From Puteibacter caeruleilacunae (GTDB lineage: Bacteria > Bacteroidota > Bacteroidia > Bacteroidales > Prolixibacteraceae), in contig SJCO01000010.1 of NCBI GenBank assembly GCA_005217565.1, positions 62,001 to 126,000 of the forward strand: a stretch of DNA of 64,000 nucleotides, in the 5' to 3' direction. Positions 9,895 through 19,953 of the stretch are shown piece by piece (position 1 is the first letter of the stretch; each line of letters begins with the position of its first letter). A program made the translations under genes and the position numbers. A model generated the notes under the pieces. That model was not told where the DNA came from. It saw only the letters and a list, made by a program, of their open reading frames with translations, and did not search any database.

Positions 9895-12246
9895 CTAGAA
9901 GAAGTCTTCTTCTTCCTCTTCACCAACTGCTGCATCCTCATTGTTATCGTCACAGTTTAGGTCGATGTTGAAACCTTCCGGTGCTTCAAACTTCACATCT
10001 TGAGAATAAGGTAGCTTATCATCGGCATACACCTGTTTTAAGAATCTACCTACAATAGGAAGAGCCATATTTGCTCCCTGACCAAAACGAAGGTCCTCAA
10101 AGTGAATACTCCTAATATCAGCACCTGTCCAGGCTCCTACAATTAACTGAGGGGTTACTCCCATAAACCATCCGTCTGACTGATTCTGTGTAGTACCTGT
10201 TTTTCCTCCAATCTGAGCAGTCAATCCTCCATATACAGGATGCCATCTAAGTCTTCCTCCCGATCCTTTATTCACAACTCCTTGCAATAGGTTGACCATA
10301 AGGTAAGCAGTATTCTCATCAATGGCATCATGTCGCTCTGGAGAAAAACGAGCAACAACATTACCATTCTTATCTTCGATATGTGTTACAAATATTGGTT
10401 GTGTATAAACACCTTTATTGGCAAATGTTCCATATGCACCAATCATCTCATAAAGGGTAAGATCAGATGTTCCAAGGAACAATGAAGGAACAGGGTCAAT
10501 CGGACTTCGAATGCCCATCTTCTTCATTACATTAACAACGCCCTGTGGATTAAATTGCTTCATCACCCAAGCAGAAATCTGATTCACTGAGTGAGCCAAT
10601 CCCCACTGTAAAGTCACGATCTTGCCATCCATGTCACTCTTATCTGAGTTTTTGGCTGTCCATGACGTTCCATCTGGCAAATCAAATGTAACTGGGACAT
10701 TAGGTACTTTTGTACACGGACTCAAGCCATTCTGCATCGCCAAAGTATATAGGAAAGGTTTCACAGTAGATCCAACCTGTCGTTTTCCATTTTTAGCCAT
10801 GTCATACATGAAATGCTTATAATCTGGTCCTCCCACATAAGCACGCACATATCCATTAGTTTCCATTGCCATAAATGATGACCTTAAGTACCCCAGATAA
10901 TGCTTAATGGAATCTGTTGGCGTCATGATCGTATCTCTCTCGCCTTTCCAGGTAAACACTCTCATTTTGACTGGTGTATTAAACACCTTCTTTATTCTCT
11001 TGAAGTTTTTACCCTTTTCTTTCTCTACACGATATCTTTCTGATTGCTTAATTGCTCTATCCAATAATTTTTGGATCGATTCTTCACCCAGGTCATTAGA
11101 GAACGGTGCATGTCTTAACTCCTTCTCAGCTTTTTTATCGAATGAAGGTTGTAAATCTAATTTCAAATGATTCACCACAGCATTTTCGGCATAGTGCTGC
11201 ATCCTTGAATCAATCGTTGTATAAATTTTCAGACCATCCTCATACAGGTTATAGTTCTCTCCATTTGGTTTGGTATTCTTTTTACACCATCCGTATAAAG
11301 GATTAGTTTCCCATTCAATTGAATCTTCAATAAATTTTTGCGTCTGCCATGAAGCATAACGCTTTCTATCTGGCTTACTTGCATTTATAGCTGTTCTTAA
11401 ATACTCTCTAAAATATGGAGCCAAACCACTTTTAAAATCTACTTTTTGATACTTTAATCCTAACGGAAGTGCTGCTAATGAATCAAATTCTGCTTTGTTG
11501 ATATAGTCATACTTCAACATTTGCGATAGCACAACATTTCGACGTTCCATTGTTAATTCAGGTCTGCGCACCGGGTTGAATAATGAAGGATTCTTACACA
11601 TCCCCACAAGCATCGCAGCTTCATGAAGTTCCAAAGCATCAGGAGTAGTACTAAAATAAATACTTGACGCAGATTGAATACCAACGGCAAGATTTAGAAA
11701 ATCGAACTTGTTCAGATACATCGAGATAATCTCTTCCTTTGTATAGCTTTTCTCAAGCTTCACGGCAATGATCCATTCTCTAAACTTTCTGACAGCTAAT
11801 TTTAACGCATTGCTATTGCGTTCCCTTGGGAAAAGTAGTTTTGCCGTTTGCTGACTAATAGTACTACCTCCACCTGAACTTTTATCACGAGTAACGATCC
11901 CCTTAGCCACACGAACCAAACCTCTCAAATCGATTCCTGAATGCTTGTAAAAACGAACATCTTCTGTCGCGATTAATGCATTGACCATATTAGGACTTAT
12001 TTCATCATAATGGGTATAGGTTCGGTTTTCCTCGTAGAAATACTTCCCCAAAACCACTGAATCGGCCGCAAAAATTTCTGATGCCAATACACTCTTAGGG
12101 TTCTCCAACTGTTCAAACGAAGGCATAAAACCTAGTTTCCCTTGAGCCATTAGATAAAAAAACAACACAACTCCCAATACTGAGATCGAAAAAGCTATCC
12201 AGAATAGTCTGATGTATTTCGTAAAGTTCGGCTTCTCTTTTGTCAT
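9895..12246 (-). CDS. Class A penicillin-binding protein 1A (glycosyltransferase/transpeptidase)
   Basis: A bifunctional peptidoglycan synthase of 783 residues from the start chosen here. Order: short cytoplasmic tail, membrane anchor (about 11-32), GT51 glycosyltransferase (EDVRFYKHSGID, SGGGSTISQQTAKLL), then a penicillin-binding transpeptidase with SxxK in GSTVKPFLY, SxN in SVNQ, and KTGTT. It ends in an acidic tail (GEEEEEDFF). An in-frame ATG exists at 12435, but the perfect promoter at 12278-12310 would start transcription near 12271, so the start at 12246 (MTKEKPNF) is preferred. The later start also places the anchor right at the N-terminus, as is usual. Confidence 0.93.
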   Translation of the reverse strand: MTKEKPNFTKYIRLFWIAFSISVLGVVLFFYLMAQGKLGFMPSFEQLENPKSVLASEIFAADSVVLGKYFYEENRTYTHYDEISPNMVNALIATEDVRFYKHSGIDLRGLVRVAKGIVTRDKSSGGGSTISQQTAKLLFPRERNSNALKLAVRKFREWIIAVKLEKSYTKEEIISMYLNKFDFLNLAVGIQSASSIYFSTTPDALELHEAAMLVGMCKNPSLFNPVRRPELTMERRNVVLSQMLKYDYINKAEFDSLAALPLGLKYQKVDFKSGLAPYFREYLRTAINASKPDRKRYASWQTQKFIEDSIEWETNPLYGWCKKNTKPNGENYNLYEDGLKIYTTIDSRMQHYAENAVVNHLKLDLQPSFDKKAEKELRHAPFSNDLGEESIQKLLDRAIKQSERYRVEKEKGKNFKRIKKVFNTPVKMRVFTWKGERDTIMTPTDSIKHYLGYLRSSFMAMETNGYVRAYVGGPDYKHFMYDMAKNGKRQVGSTVKPFLYTLAMQNGLSPCTKVPNVPVTFDLPDGTSWTAKNSDKSDMDGKIVTLQWGLAHSVNQISAWVMKQFNPQGVVNVMKKMGIRSPIDPVPSLFLGTSDLTLYEMIGAYGTFANKGVYTQPIFVTHIEDKNGNVVARFSPERHDAIDENTAYLMVNLLQGVVNKGSGGRLRWHPVYGGLTAQIGGKTGTTQNQSDGWFMGVTPQLIVGAWTGADIRSIHFEDLRFGQGANMALPIVGRFLKQVYADDKLPYSQDVKFEAPEGFNIDLNCDDNNEDAAVGEEEEEDFF

Positions 12247-12277
12247 AGTACAGTCACTCTGATTTAAAGTAATTACG

Positions 12278-12310
12278 CAAAGATAAAGATTCTTGGCAGT
12301 TATCGTCAAA
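12278..12310 (-). promoter_or_regulatory. Promoter of the class A PBP gene
   Basis: On the minus strand TTTG (12310-12307), 21-nt spacer, TATCTTTG (12285-12278). This fits the Bacteroidota consensus TTTG-N19-21-TAnnTTTG exactly and sits about 32 bp upstream of the chosen start codon. Confidence 0.75.
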
Positions 12311-12796
12311 AGATATAAAATAACAAGCCCGATCATACCCCCTGTTATACTCAAAGCCGTGACAGAGTCGTGAAAAAGCCGTGTCAAACTTGACATATAG
12401 GCACATTTGATACACTTTTGTCGCGACTTTGTCACATAATTGTTAGGGGCTAAGGATATCCCTTAGTTTATTTCTTAATATGATTTTTTGATTGAAAAGA
12501 TTGAGTTGTCACTCCGAGAAAGTATTTCAAAGGTAGTATTATTCTTCAAAATTGCCAATGAATATCTCTACTTGTGAACGCTTCATCCTGAGAAAAAGAA
12601 GATACCTTATCTGAGACAATTGACATTGGCCAGGTATTTCAAAAAAGGACAGAAAGTAATTTCTAAAAAAATATGATATCAAAACCATAAACAACGATGC
12701 ATTACAATCTGAATATCAACCCACAACATCAACAATAAGTATAGGCATCTTTGGGGAGGTGAAAAATCTTTATCTGATAAAATAACCGTCAAAAAT
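12311..12796. other. Intergenic spacer between PBP and topA, nothing recognised
   Basis: About 490 bp of AT-rich DNA. The in-frame extension of the PBP frame up to 12435 is judged non-coding. No structured RNA, terminator or convincing small gene was seen. Confidence 0.5.
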
Positions 12797-12828
12797 TTTG
12801 AACTTAGCTTTTGATTTGCTTTAATTTG
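12797..12828 (+). promoter_or_regulatory. Probable topA promoter
   Basis: TTTG (12797-12800), 20-nt spacer, TTAATTTG (12821-12828), one mismatch from TAnnTTTG, 29 bp upstream of the topA start. Confidence 0.55.
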
Positions 12829-12857
12829 CAAAAAATTTAAGGATTTTTAAGCGAGCT

Positions 12858-15203
12858 ATGGTAGAAAATCTGGTCATTGTCGAGTCGCCTGCAAAGGCAA
12901 AAACAATTGAAAAAATTCTTGGTAAAGAGTTTCTGGTGAAGTCCAGCTTCGGACACGTTAGAGACCTTGACAAGAAAGATTTCGGAGTTGATATCGAGAA
13001 CAACTATCAACCAAATTATGTCGTCTCATCCGACAAAAAGAAAGTAGTAACAGAACTGAAGAAACTGTCGAAGGATGCTAAGACGGTATGGATCGCATCC
13101 GATGAGGACCGCGAGGGAGAAGCTATTGCTTGGCACCTCATGGAAGTATTGGGTTTAGATGCGGACAAGACAAAGAGAATTGTCTTTCATGAGATCACGA
13201 AAGAAGCGATTCTTGATGCTGTTAAAAATCCAAGAACATTAAATAAAAACCTTGTTGATGCGCAGCAAGCACGCCGTGTACTTGATCGCTTGGTGGGATT
13301 TGAAATCTCTCCTGTACTTTGGAAAAAAGTAAAACCATCTCTTTCTGCAGGTAGAGTACAATCTGTTGCAGTAAGATTGATTGTTGACCGCGAGAGAGAA
13401 ATCAACAACTTTCAATCGACTTCAAGTTTCAAGGTTACTGCGATTTTCAAAGTAAAAGATGAGAATGGCAAGACTGTAGATCTAAAGGCTGATCTTCCAA
13501 AAAGATTTAGCACCAGAGAAGAAGCACTAGCTTTCCTTGAGAAATGTAAAAGTGCTGAATATTCTATTGCAGATATTACCAAAAAGCCAGGGAAAAGATC
13601 TCCTGCTGCGCCTTTTACAACATCAACCTTGCAACAGGAAGCCTCACGTAAACTAGGTTATTCTGTTTCGCAAACGATGACCATTGCTCAGCGCCTTTAT
13701 GAAGCAGGAAAGATCACTTACATGAGAACTGACTCGGTAAACCTGTCGACCTTAGCAATTAATACAGCAAAGAAAAAGATCTTAGATACTCACGGAGAAG
13801 AGTATTTGAAGATCAGAAATTATAAAACCAAATCAAAAGGAGCACAGGAAGCTCACGAGGCGATTCGTCCAGCCTATATCGACAATGAGAATATTGACGG
13901 TTCTGCACAGGAAAAGCGTCTTTACGAATTGATCTGGAAAAGAACAATTGCATCCCAGATGGCTGATGCAAAATTGGAGAAAACCAACGTAACCATTGAT
14001 ATATCTACTGCAGATGAGCACTTTGTTGCTACTGGTGAGGTATTGAAATTTGATGGTTTCCTTAAGGTTTACATGGAATCGACCGACGATGAGGGTGAAG
14101 ACAAGGGAGAAGCAGGATTGCTTCCACCATTAAAAGTTAATGATATCCTTGATCTAAAATATATTGATGCAACTGAAAAGTTCTCACTAAAACCTCCTCG
14201 TTTTACGGAAGCTAGTCTTGTTCGTAAACTAGAAGAACAAGGGATTGGTCGACCATCAACATATGCCCCTATTATTACAACAATTCAGCAACGTGGATAT
14301 GTTGTAAAGGAGGATCGTCCTGGAGTTGAAAGAGACTACACATCATTGACACTTAAAGGTGGAGAAATTAAAGAGGTAGTAAAACAGGAAATTGCTGGAA
14401 CTGAAAAATCAAAATTATTCCCAACCGACATAGGTTTGGTTGTAAACGATTACCTTGTTAAAAACTTCGATATGGTAATGGACTTCAACTTCACAGCAAA
14501 GGTTGAGGAACAATTTGATGAAATTGCTGAAGGCGAAGCGATCTGGAATGATATGATTGATGATTTCTATCAACCATTCCACGTAAAAGTTGACACTGCG
14601 TTGAAGAATTCAGAGAAGGCCAACGCTGAACGAATCCTTGGAAATGATCCTAACACCGGAAAAGTAATCTCAGTGAAGATTGGTCGTTATGGACCGCTTG
14701 CACAACTTGGAGAAACAAACAACGACAAGGAAGAAAGTGACGAAAAACCACAATTTGCAAGTCTTCGTCCTGGACAGAGTATTGAAACAATAACCTTAGA
14801 AGAAGCTGCAGAGCTATTCAAACTTCCTAGAGATTTAGGAGAGTATGAAGACAAGAAAGTAACAGTAGCAATAGGTCGTTTTGGTCCTTATGTGCGTCAC
14901 GACAACAAATTCGTTTCTCTGGAAAAAGGTGTGGATGATCCTTTAACCATTCTTTTGGATAGAGCAATAGAGCTTATCGAGGCTAAAAGAGAAAAAGACC
15001 GCAAAGCTATCATCGCTACATTTGACGAAGAACCAGATCTTCGCGTATTGAATGGTAGATGGGGGCCTTACATATCATACAAGAAAAAGAATTTCAAGAT
15101 TCCTAAAGGAACAAATGCGGAGGAATTGGATCTTGAAGCATGTATGAAAATTATTGAAGCTGGTCCAACCACTGGAAGAAAAACGCGAAAAACGAAAAAA
15201 TAA
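12858..15203 (+). CDS. topA: DNA topoisomerase I (type IA)
   Basis: A 781-residue type IA topoisomerase that relaxes negative supercoils. The Toprim domain has VESPAKAKTIEKIL and the acidic DEDREGEAIAWHL; the active tyrosine is in ITYMRTDS; EQGIGRPSTYAPII is the conserved DNA-binding motif. The C-terminus carries repeated topoisomerase C-terminal modules (KIGRYGPLAQLG, AIGRFGPYVRHD, NGRWGPYISYKKK) and a basic tail, in place of the Cys4 zinc ribbons of E. coli TopA; no CxxC pairs occur. It is monocistronic with its own promoter and terminator. Confidence 0.97.
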   Translation: MVENLVIVESPAKAKTIEKILGKEFLVKSSFGHVRDLDKKDFGVDIENNYQPNYVVSSDKKKVVTELKKLSKDAKTVWIASDEDREGEAIAWHLMEVLGLDADKTKRIVFHEITKEAILDAVKNPRTLNKNLVDAQQARRVLDRLVGFEISPVLWKKVKPSLSAGRVQSVAVRLIVDREREINNFQSTSSFKVTAIFKVKDENGKTVDLKADLPKRFSTREEALAFLEKCKSAEYSIADITKKPGKRSPAAPFTTSTLQQEASRKLGYSVSQTMTIAQRLYEAGKITYMRTDSVNLSTLAINTAKKKILDTHGEEYLKIRNYKTKSKGAQEAHEAIRPAYIDNENIDGSAQEKRLYELIWKRTIASQMADAKLEKTNVTIDISTADEHFVATGEVLKFDGFLKVYMESTDDEGEDKGEAGLLPPLKVNDILDLKYIDATEKFSLKPPRFTEASLVRKLEEQGIGRPSTYAPIITTIQQRGYVVKEDRPGVERDYTSLTLKGGEIKEVVKQEIAGTEKSKLFPTDIGLVVNDYLVKNFDMVMDFNFTAKVEEQFDEIAEGEAIWNDMIDDFYQPFHVKVDTALKNSEKANAERILGNDPNTGKVISVKIGRYGPLAQLGETNNDKEESDEKPQFASLRPGQSIETITLEEAAELFKLPRDLGEYEDKKVTVAIGRFGPYVRHDNKFVSLEKGVDDPLTILLDRAIELIEAKREKDRKAIIATFDEEPDLRVLNGRWGPYISYKKKNFKIPKGTNAEELDLEACMKIIEAGPTTGRKTRKTKK

Positions 15204-15240
15204 GATATTTTGTGATCTGCTGATAACTCTCATCAGCATT

Positions 15241-15277
15241 AAAAAGGCAGGCTGTTTGTTCAGTTTGCCTTTTTTTA
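15241..15277 (+). terminator. Rho-independent terminator after topA
   Basis: Inverted repeat AAAAAGGCA / TGCCTTTTT with a 16-nt loop, followed by more T residues. Confidence 0.8.
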
Positions 15278-15349
15278 TTCCTCAAGATAAAATATTTTTG
15301 AAGTAAATCAGTTCTTAAGAAAGACACTCAAAAACGATAAACAAGAATA

Positions 15350-16513
15350 ATGGAACTTACCCACTACCTCATACCTGTAGATATCGACCAGTTTGCGTCA
15401 AAAGATTTTCTTCATCAAAGAGGATCATTTGGAACGTCAATTGATCGATTCGGGATCCATTCTAAAGTGGAGAATTTCAATCGTTACGATCTCGCTATCA
15501 TTGGTGTTACAGATGAGCGCAACACATCAAACAATGGTTGTAGTAAGAGTGTACTGACAATCAGAGAGCAACTTTACAAACTTGCTCGGTTTGACAGTCA
15601 GGTTAAAATCATTGATCTTGGCAACATCATGCAAGGCAACACAATAAACGATACCTACTTTGCATTGAAAGATGTCTGCTCATTCCTTGTTGAACAAGAA
15701 ATTATACCAATAATCATTGGAGGTGATCAGGATTACACTCTGCCTTTAATAAAGGTATTTGAGAATTCTTCCACTGACACTAATCTGGTCAGCGTTGATC
15801 CGAAATTTGATTTCACCCAGGATTTAGAGCCTGGAGACAGTACGGTATATTTAAATACCATCTTCACAGAATGTAATAATACATTATATAATGTGAGTTG
15901 TTTGGGCTTACAAGGCTATTTTATGCCTCCTGAGCAAATCGACTACTTCACATTAAAAGGCTATGATTATCTGCGACTGGGAGAGATACGGAATAATATG
16001 GAGATTGTTGAGCCCATTTTAAGAGATGCTGATGTAGTTGGATTTGACATTTCGGCAATTAGGGCATCAGACGCAGGAGCACATATCAACATGGGCCCCA
16101 ATGGCTTTTACGCTGAAGAAGCTTGCAGATTAATGCGCTATGCAGGAATAAGTGATCGGGTAAAGATCACCGGTATTTTTGGAATTAATCCCAGATTAGA
16201 TCCAAACAATACCACATCAATGCTTACCGCACAAATGATCTGGTACTTTATCGAAGGATATATTAATCGCATGAAAGATTACCCGGCAATACCTTTATCA
16301 AACTATCTGAATTATCATGTGGAAGTTGAAGAGATTGACTTCCCTTTGATATTCTATCGTAGTCAGAAAAGTGAACGTTGGTGGGTTGAAATTTCATGGT
16401 CGGAAAAGCAAGATGATAAAAGGGTTGTTTCGTGCACCAAAGAAGATTACGAAATCGCCGGGAATAACGAAGTTCCCGAGACATGGTGGCGAAATTTCAG
16501 AAAAAAACAATAA
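15350..16513 (+). CDS. Arginase/formimidoylglutamase-fold protein with degenerate metal site
   Basis: A 387-residue protein of the ureohydrolase fold (arginase, agmatinase, formimidoylglutamase). The fold motifs are recognisable but altered: the GGDHS loop reads IIGGDQDYTLPL, the DAHxD motif reads VDPKFD, and the DxDxxDP motif reads FDISAIRASD. Two histidine ligands and at least one aspartate of the binuclear manganese site are therefore replaced, so ordinary ureohydrolase activity is unlikely. The gene stands 112 bp upstream of porP on the same strand, and no histidine-degradation gene is near. I infer a non-enzymatic or altered role possibly tied to type IX secretion. The name formimidoylglutamase would be misleading. 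Confidence 0.7.
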   Translation: MELTHYLIPVDIDQFASKDFLHQRGSFGTSIDRFGIHSKVENFNRYDLAIIGVTDERNTSNNGCSKSVLTIREQLYKLARFDSQVKIIDLGNIMQGNTINDTYFALKDVCSFLVEQEIIPIIIGGDQDYTLPLIKVFENSSTDTNLVSVDPKFDFTQDLEPGDSTVYLNTIFTECNNTLYNVSCLGLQGYFMPPEQIDYFTLKGYDYLRLGEIRNNMEIVEPILRDADVVGFDISAIRASDAGAHINMGPNGFYAEEACRLMRYAGISDRVKITGIFGINPRLDPNNTTSMLTAQMIWYFIEGYINRMKDYPAIPLSNYLNYHVEVEEIDFPLIFYRSQKSERWWVEISWSEKQDDKRVVSCTKEDYEIAGNNEVPETWWRNFRKKQ

Positions 16514-16624
16514 AAATTATGCAACAATTTTGATTTAGGGTTAAGATAAGATTTGTTTAGAACAATAAATATCACTTAATTAGCTCCCTGAATCCGTTGT
16601 AAAAACAGAGGCTGCGAAGGAATT

Positions 16625-17557
16625 ATGAAAAAATTTATTTCTTTTTTATTTTTGTTAATAATCGTTAACTTAGCAGCAATTGCGCAGCAAGACCCGCAAT
16701 TCAGTCAAAATATGCTTACGCATATTGTAGTGAATCCGGGCTCTGCAGGTGCAAATGAGGTGGTAAATGGATCAATCATAAGTAGAATACAATGGGCAGG
16801 CTTTGAAGGTGCTCCGAAGACAAATGTATTTGCGGTTGATGCGCCCTTACGTTTATTCGGACAGGATAGTGGGCTAGGATTAACAGTGATGAGTGATGAG
16901 TTAGGTGTTCAGGAAGATGTTGCCGTTAATCTAAGTTATGCCTATCGCCGGGTATATAATACTGGAAGTTTGGGTATTGGGTTTTCTTTAGGTTTTTATA
17001 ATTATTCTGTAGATCCAACAAAAGCGTCGCAAGGAGATGTAGATGTGAATAGTGTCTATATCCCAAAGGAAAAAATTAGCGAGATGCTTCTTGATGTTGG
17101 TTTTGGAGCTTTTTATAAGCACAGGGATTATTATATCGGGGCGTCAGCAAGACACTTGAATCAACCTGAGGTAGAAAACACCAGCACAGTGGTATATTAT
17201 CTTTCAAGACATTACTATCTGACAGCCGGATACAATATTGATCTCACCTCTCCGTTATTTGAATTACAACCATCAATCTTTTTTAAGTTTGATGGGACAA
17301 CAACACAGCTAGACTTAAACTGCAATTTGATGTACGATAAAAAGTACTGGGGAGGCTTAAGTTACAGGTTAAATGAAGGACCAATAGTGATGCTGGGTAC
17401 AGAGTTGGCGAATGGAATAAGAATTGGGTATGCTTTTGATCTGACCTCGTCGGAGATGAACGCAGATACATTCGGTTCTCACGAATTTTTCATTGGCTAC
17501 TCATTAAGTTTACAAAAAAGACGAAGTAATAAATATAAGAGTATTCGATACTTGTAG
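16625..17557 (+). CDS. porP: PorP/SprF family type IX secretion outer-membrane protein
   Basis: A 310-residue outer-membrane beta-barrel with a signal peptide (cleavage after about residue 20, IAQQDPQFSQ). The N-terminal block QDPQFSQNMLTHIVVNPGSAG is the hallmark of the PorP/SprF family, followed by repeated amphipathic strands and an aromatic-rich C-terminal half. In Porphyromonas PorP is needed for type IX secretion; in Flavobacterium SprF is needed to deliver the adhesin SprB. It is first of the operon porP-gldK-gldL-gldM-gldN (30-bp gap to gldK). Whether PorP or SprF is the better label cannot be settled from sequence alone. Confidence 0.93.
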   Translation: MKKFISFLFLLIIVNLAAIAQQDPQFSQNMLTHIVVNPGSAGANEVVNGSIISRIQWAGFEGAPKTNVFAVDAPLRLFGQDSGLGLTVMSDELGVQEDVAVNLSYAYRRVYNTGSLGIGFSLGFYNYSVDPTKASQGDVDVNSVYIPKEKISEMLLDVGFGAFYKHRDYYIGASARHLNQPEVENTSTVVYYLSRHYYLTAGYNIDLTSPLFELQPSIFFKFDGTTTQLDLNCNLMYDKKYWGGLSYRLNEGPIVMLGTELANGIRIGYAFDLTSSEMNADTFGSHEFFIGYSLSLQKRRSNKYKSIRYL

Positions 17558-17587
17558 AATATTGACCTTGCTAATACACGGCAGATT

Positions 17588-18931
17588 ATGAAGAGAATTC
17601 TTTCTATAGGATTAGTTATTACAACATTCTTAGCCCTGAATGGTTGTAAGAACTCTGGTAAAGGAGAGCTTATTGGATCGTCAAGAGGAAGTAAGTATGT
17701 TGAACCTACTCCCTCGGGTATGCAATTTGTCCGCAGAGGAACGTTGAATATTGGTCCTAGTGATCAGGATCCATTATCAACCAACAACATGTCGAAAACA
17801 GTATCTGTTGATGCATTCTGGATGGATGATACCGAAATCACCAATGCAGAGTACCGACAGTTCGTTACTTGGGTTAAAGACTCAATTGCGCTTAGTATGA
17901 CATTCGATATGAGTGACGATTACAAAATGTTGGATGAAGAGGATAATCCAACAGATCCTCCATTGATTGACTGGGAGCGTCGTGATGACCTTTGGGAGGA
18001 AGAAGATGAAAATATCCTTAGTGCTCTCGAAGAGATCTACATTCCTGAGAATGAAAGATTCTTTAAGAAAAAAGAGATTGACGCACGAAAACTATTCTTT
18101 GAGTATGCCTGGATTGATTATCAACAGGCAGCAAAATCCTCAAATTCATACAACTACGAAACACAAAGTTATGACGGACAGGTCTTCAAAGATGGTGTTT
18201 ACTCACCTATTCAGGACAGGTCTTCATTTATCATGCGTGACCGTACTCATGTGTATCCAGACACGTTAGTTTGGATTCGTGACTACACTTATGCATTTAA
18301 TGAACCATGGACCAGCATGTATTTCTGGCACCCTGGATTTGACGACTATCCAGTTGTTGGTGTTACCTGGAAGCAGGCAAAAGCATTCTGTAAATGGAGA
18401 ACACTTGTTCTTAATAAATCACTACGTGAGGAGGGTGATTATGAAGTACAGGACTACCGACTACCAACCGAGGTAGAATGGGAATATGCTTCTCGTGGTG
18501 GACTACAACTTTCCATGTATCCTTGGGGAGGTTATTACACACGCGATCCTCAAGGAACCTTTATGGCCAACTTCAAACCATTACGTGGTAACTATGTTGA
18601 AGACGGTGGACTCGGAACACTTAAGGTAGCTGAATTTGATCCTAACGACTTTGGATTATATGATATGGCTGGTAATGTAGCAGAGTGGGTAAATGATGCT
18701 TACGACGAGTCGGCCTATAATTTTATAAGTGATATGAATCCAAGTTTTGAATACAATGCATTACCTGATGATCCTCCTGCATTAAAAAGAAAGGTTACAA
18801 GAGGTGGATCATGGAAGGATATCAGCTATTTCCTTCAGTCAGGTACACGAACGTACGAATATCAGGATTCTGCGAAGTCATTTATTGGATTTAGATGTGT
18901 AAGAACATCATTTGGAAACGAATTTAAGTAA
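17588..18931 (+). CDS. gldK: GldK/PorK type IX secretion ring lipoprotein
   Basis: A 447-residue lipoprotein (lipobox ending at C20, ALNGC) with a formylglycine-generating/SUMF1-type fold, in this family a structural element. GldK with GldN forms the periplasmic ring under the outer membrane in the type IX secretion machine. Characteristic blocks are FWMDDTEITNAEYRQFV, YPVVGVTWKQAKAFCKWR, YRLPTEVEWEYASRGG and DMAGNVAEWVND. The gldL gene follows after 24 bp. A paralogue of the same length lies at 22503-23837, after gldN. Confidence 0.95.
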   Translation: MKRILSIGLVITTFLALNGCKNSGKGELIGSSRGSKYVEPTPSGMQFVRRGTLNIGPSDQDPLSTNNMSKTVSVDAFWMDDTEITNAEYRQFVTWVKDSIALSMTFDMSDDYKMLDEEDNPTDPPLIDWERRDDLWEEEDENILSALEEIYIPENERFFKKKEIDARKLFFEYAWIDYQQAAKSSNSYNYETQSYDGQVFKDGVYSPIQDRSSFIMRDRTHVYPDTLVWIRDYTYAFNEPWTSMYFWHPGFDDYPVVGVTWKQAKAFCKWRTLVLNKSLREEGDYEVQDYRLPTEVEWEYASRGGLQLSMYPWGGYYTRDPQGTFMANFKPLRGNYVEDGGLGTLKVAEFDPNDFGLYDMAGNVAEWVNDAYDESAYNFISDMNPSFEYNALPDDPPALKRKVTRGGSWKDISYFLQSGTRTYEYQDSAKSFIGFRCVRTSFGNEFK

Positions 18932-18955
18932 GAACTTGCTTCAAAAAAAAACGCT

Positions 18956-19933
18956 ATGAATATTGCTGAAATGATGATATCCAAACGTTGGAAAACGTTT
19001 ATGGGTTATGTTTACGGATGGGGGGCAGCAGTTGTAATGATCGGTGCTCTGTTTAAGCTACAACACTGGCCATACTCTGGTTATTTTCTAACCTCTGGTT
19101 TATGTGCAGAGGCTTTAATTTTCTTTTTATCGGCCTTTGAACCACCAGTTGAAATTCCAGATTGGAGTAAGGTATATCCAGAGTTACGTGAAGATTCAGG
19201 TTTATTCGATGATGAATTTGAAGAAGAAACTTATAGCAAAAAGGCTTCACTTACTGATGTATTATCAGGTTCAGATCTGACCCCTGAATTACTTGGTAAA
19301 TTAAAAGATAGTTTGACTAACTTAACCAATACAGCAAATGGCTTAAAAGAAGTTTCAAATGCTTCATTTGCTACTGATCTGTATGTAAAAAACATCAACT
19401 CAGCATCTGAGTCAATCGGGACATTTGCTCAAATTAACAATCGTGCAAATGAATCGGTGAATGAAAATATCGATAAACTAATTCGATCTTATAGCGAGAC
19501 TGCAAACATTGTTACAACACAAGGTAAAGATGTTGCTTCGAAGTTAGCAGAGAGTGGTAGCCGTATCGCAGGAGATTTAGATCAGTCAGGTAAACTACTT
19601 AAAGACTCTTACGATCAACTAGCCAAAAACCTATCAACAGGTATGGAGAGTGTAAGTAAGAATACCAAAGATTATGATGACGGCGTTGCCAACATGAATA
19701 AAAACCTTTCGGCATTAAATGCTGCATATGAATTACAGCTTAAGAATACGAAAGAACAGAATGATATTTCAGGTATTCATGCAAAAGAGATGGAGTCATT
19801 AAATAAAGCATTATCAGAAACCTTACAGCATGCTATGAAATATCAGCAGCAGGCCAAAACGTTAAATGATAATCTGGAAGCATTGAATTCCATTTACGGA
19901 AACATGCTTGGAGCAATGAACCATCGTAGTTAA
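18956..19933 (+). CDS. gldL: GldL/PorL type IX secretion motor protein
   Basis: A 325-residue inner-membrane protein that with GldM forms the proton-driven motor of type IX secretion and gliding. Two membrane helices (about 15-34 and 42-60) are joined by LFKLQHWPYSGYF. E52, in CAEALIFF of the second helix, matches the conserved membrane glutamate used for proton flow. The rest is a long cytoplasmic region rich in coiled-coil heptads, longer than in Flavobacterium GldL (about 215 residues) and nearer to PorL (about 309). It is followed by gldM after 20 bp. Confidence 0.95.
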   Translation: MNIAEMMISKRWKTFMGYVYGWGAAVVMIGALFKLQHWPYSGYFLTSGLCAEALIFFLSAFEPPVEIPDWSKVYPELREDSGLFDDEFEEETYSKKASLTDVLSGSDLTPELLGKLKDSLTNLTNTANGLKEVSNASFATDLYVKNINSASESIGTFAQINNRANESVNENIDKLIRSYSETANIVTTQGKDVASKLAESGSRIAGDLDQSGKLLKDSYDQLAKNLSTGMESVSKNTKDYDDGVANMNKNLSALNAAYELQLKNTKEQNDISGIHAKEMESLNKALSETLQHAMKYQQQAKTLNDNLEALNSIYGNMLGAMNHRS

Positions 19934-19953
19934 CAGAAAAGTATCAGTCAGAT

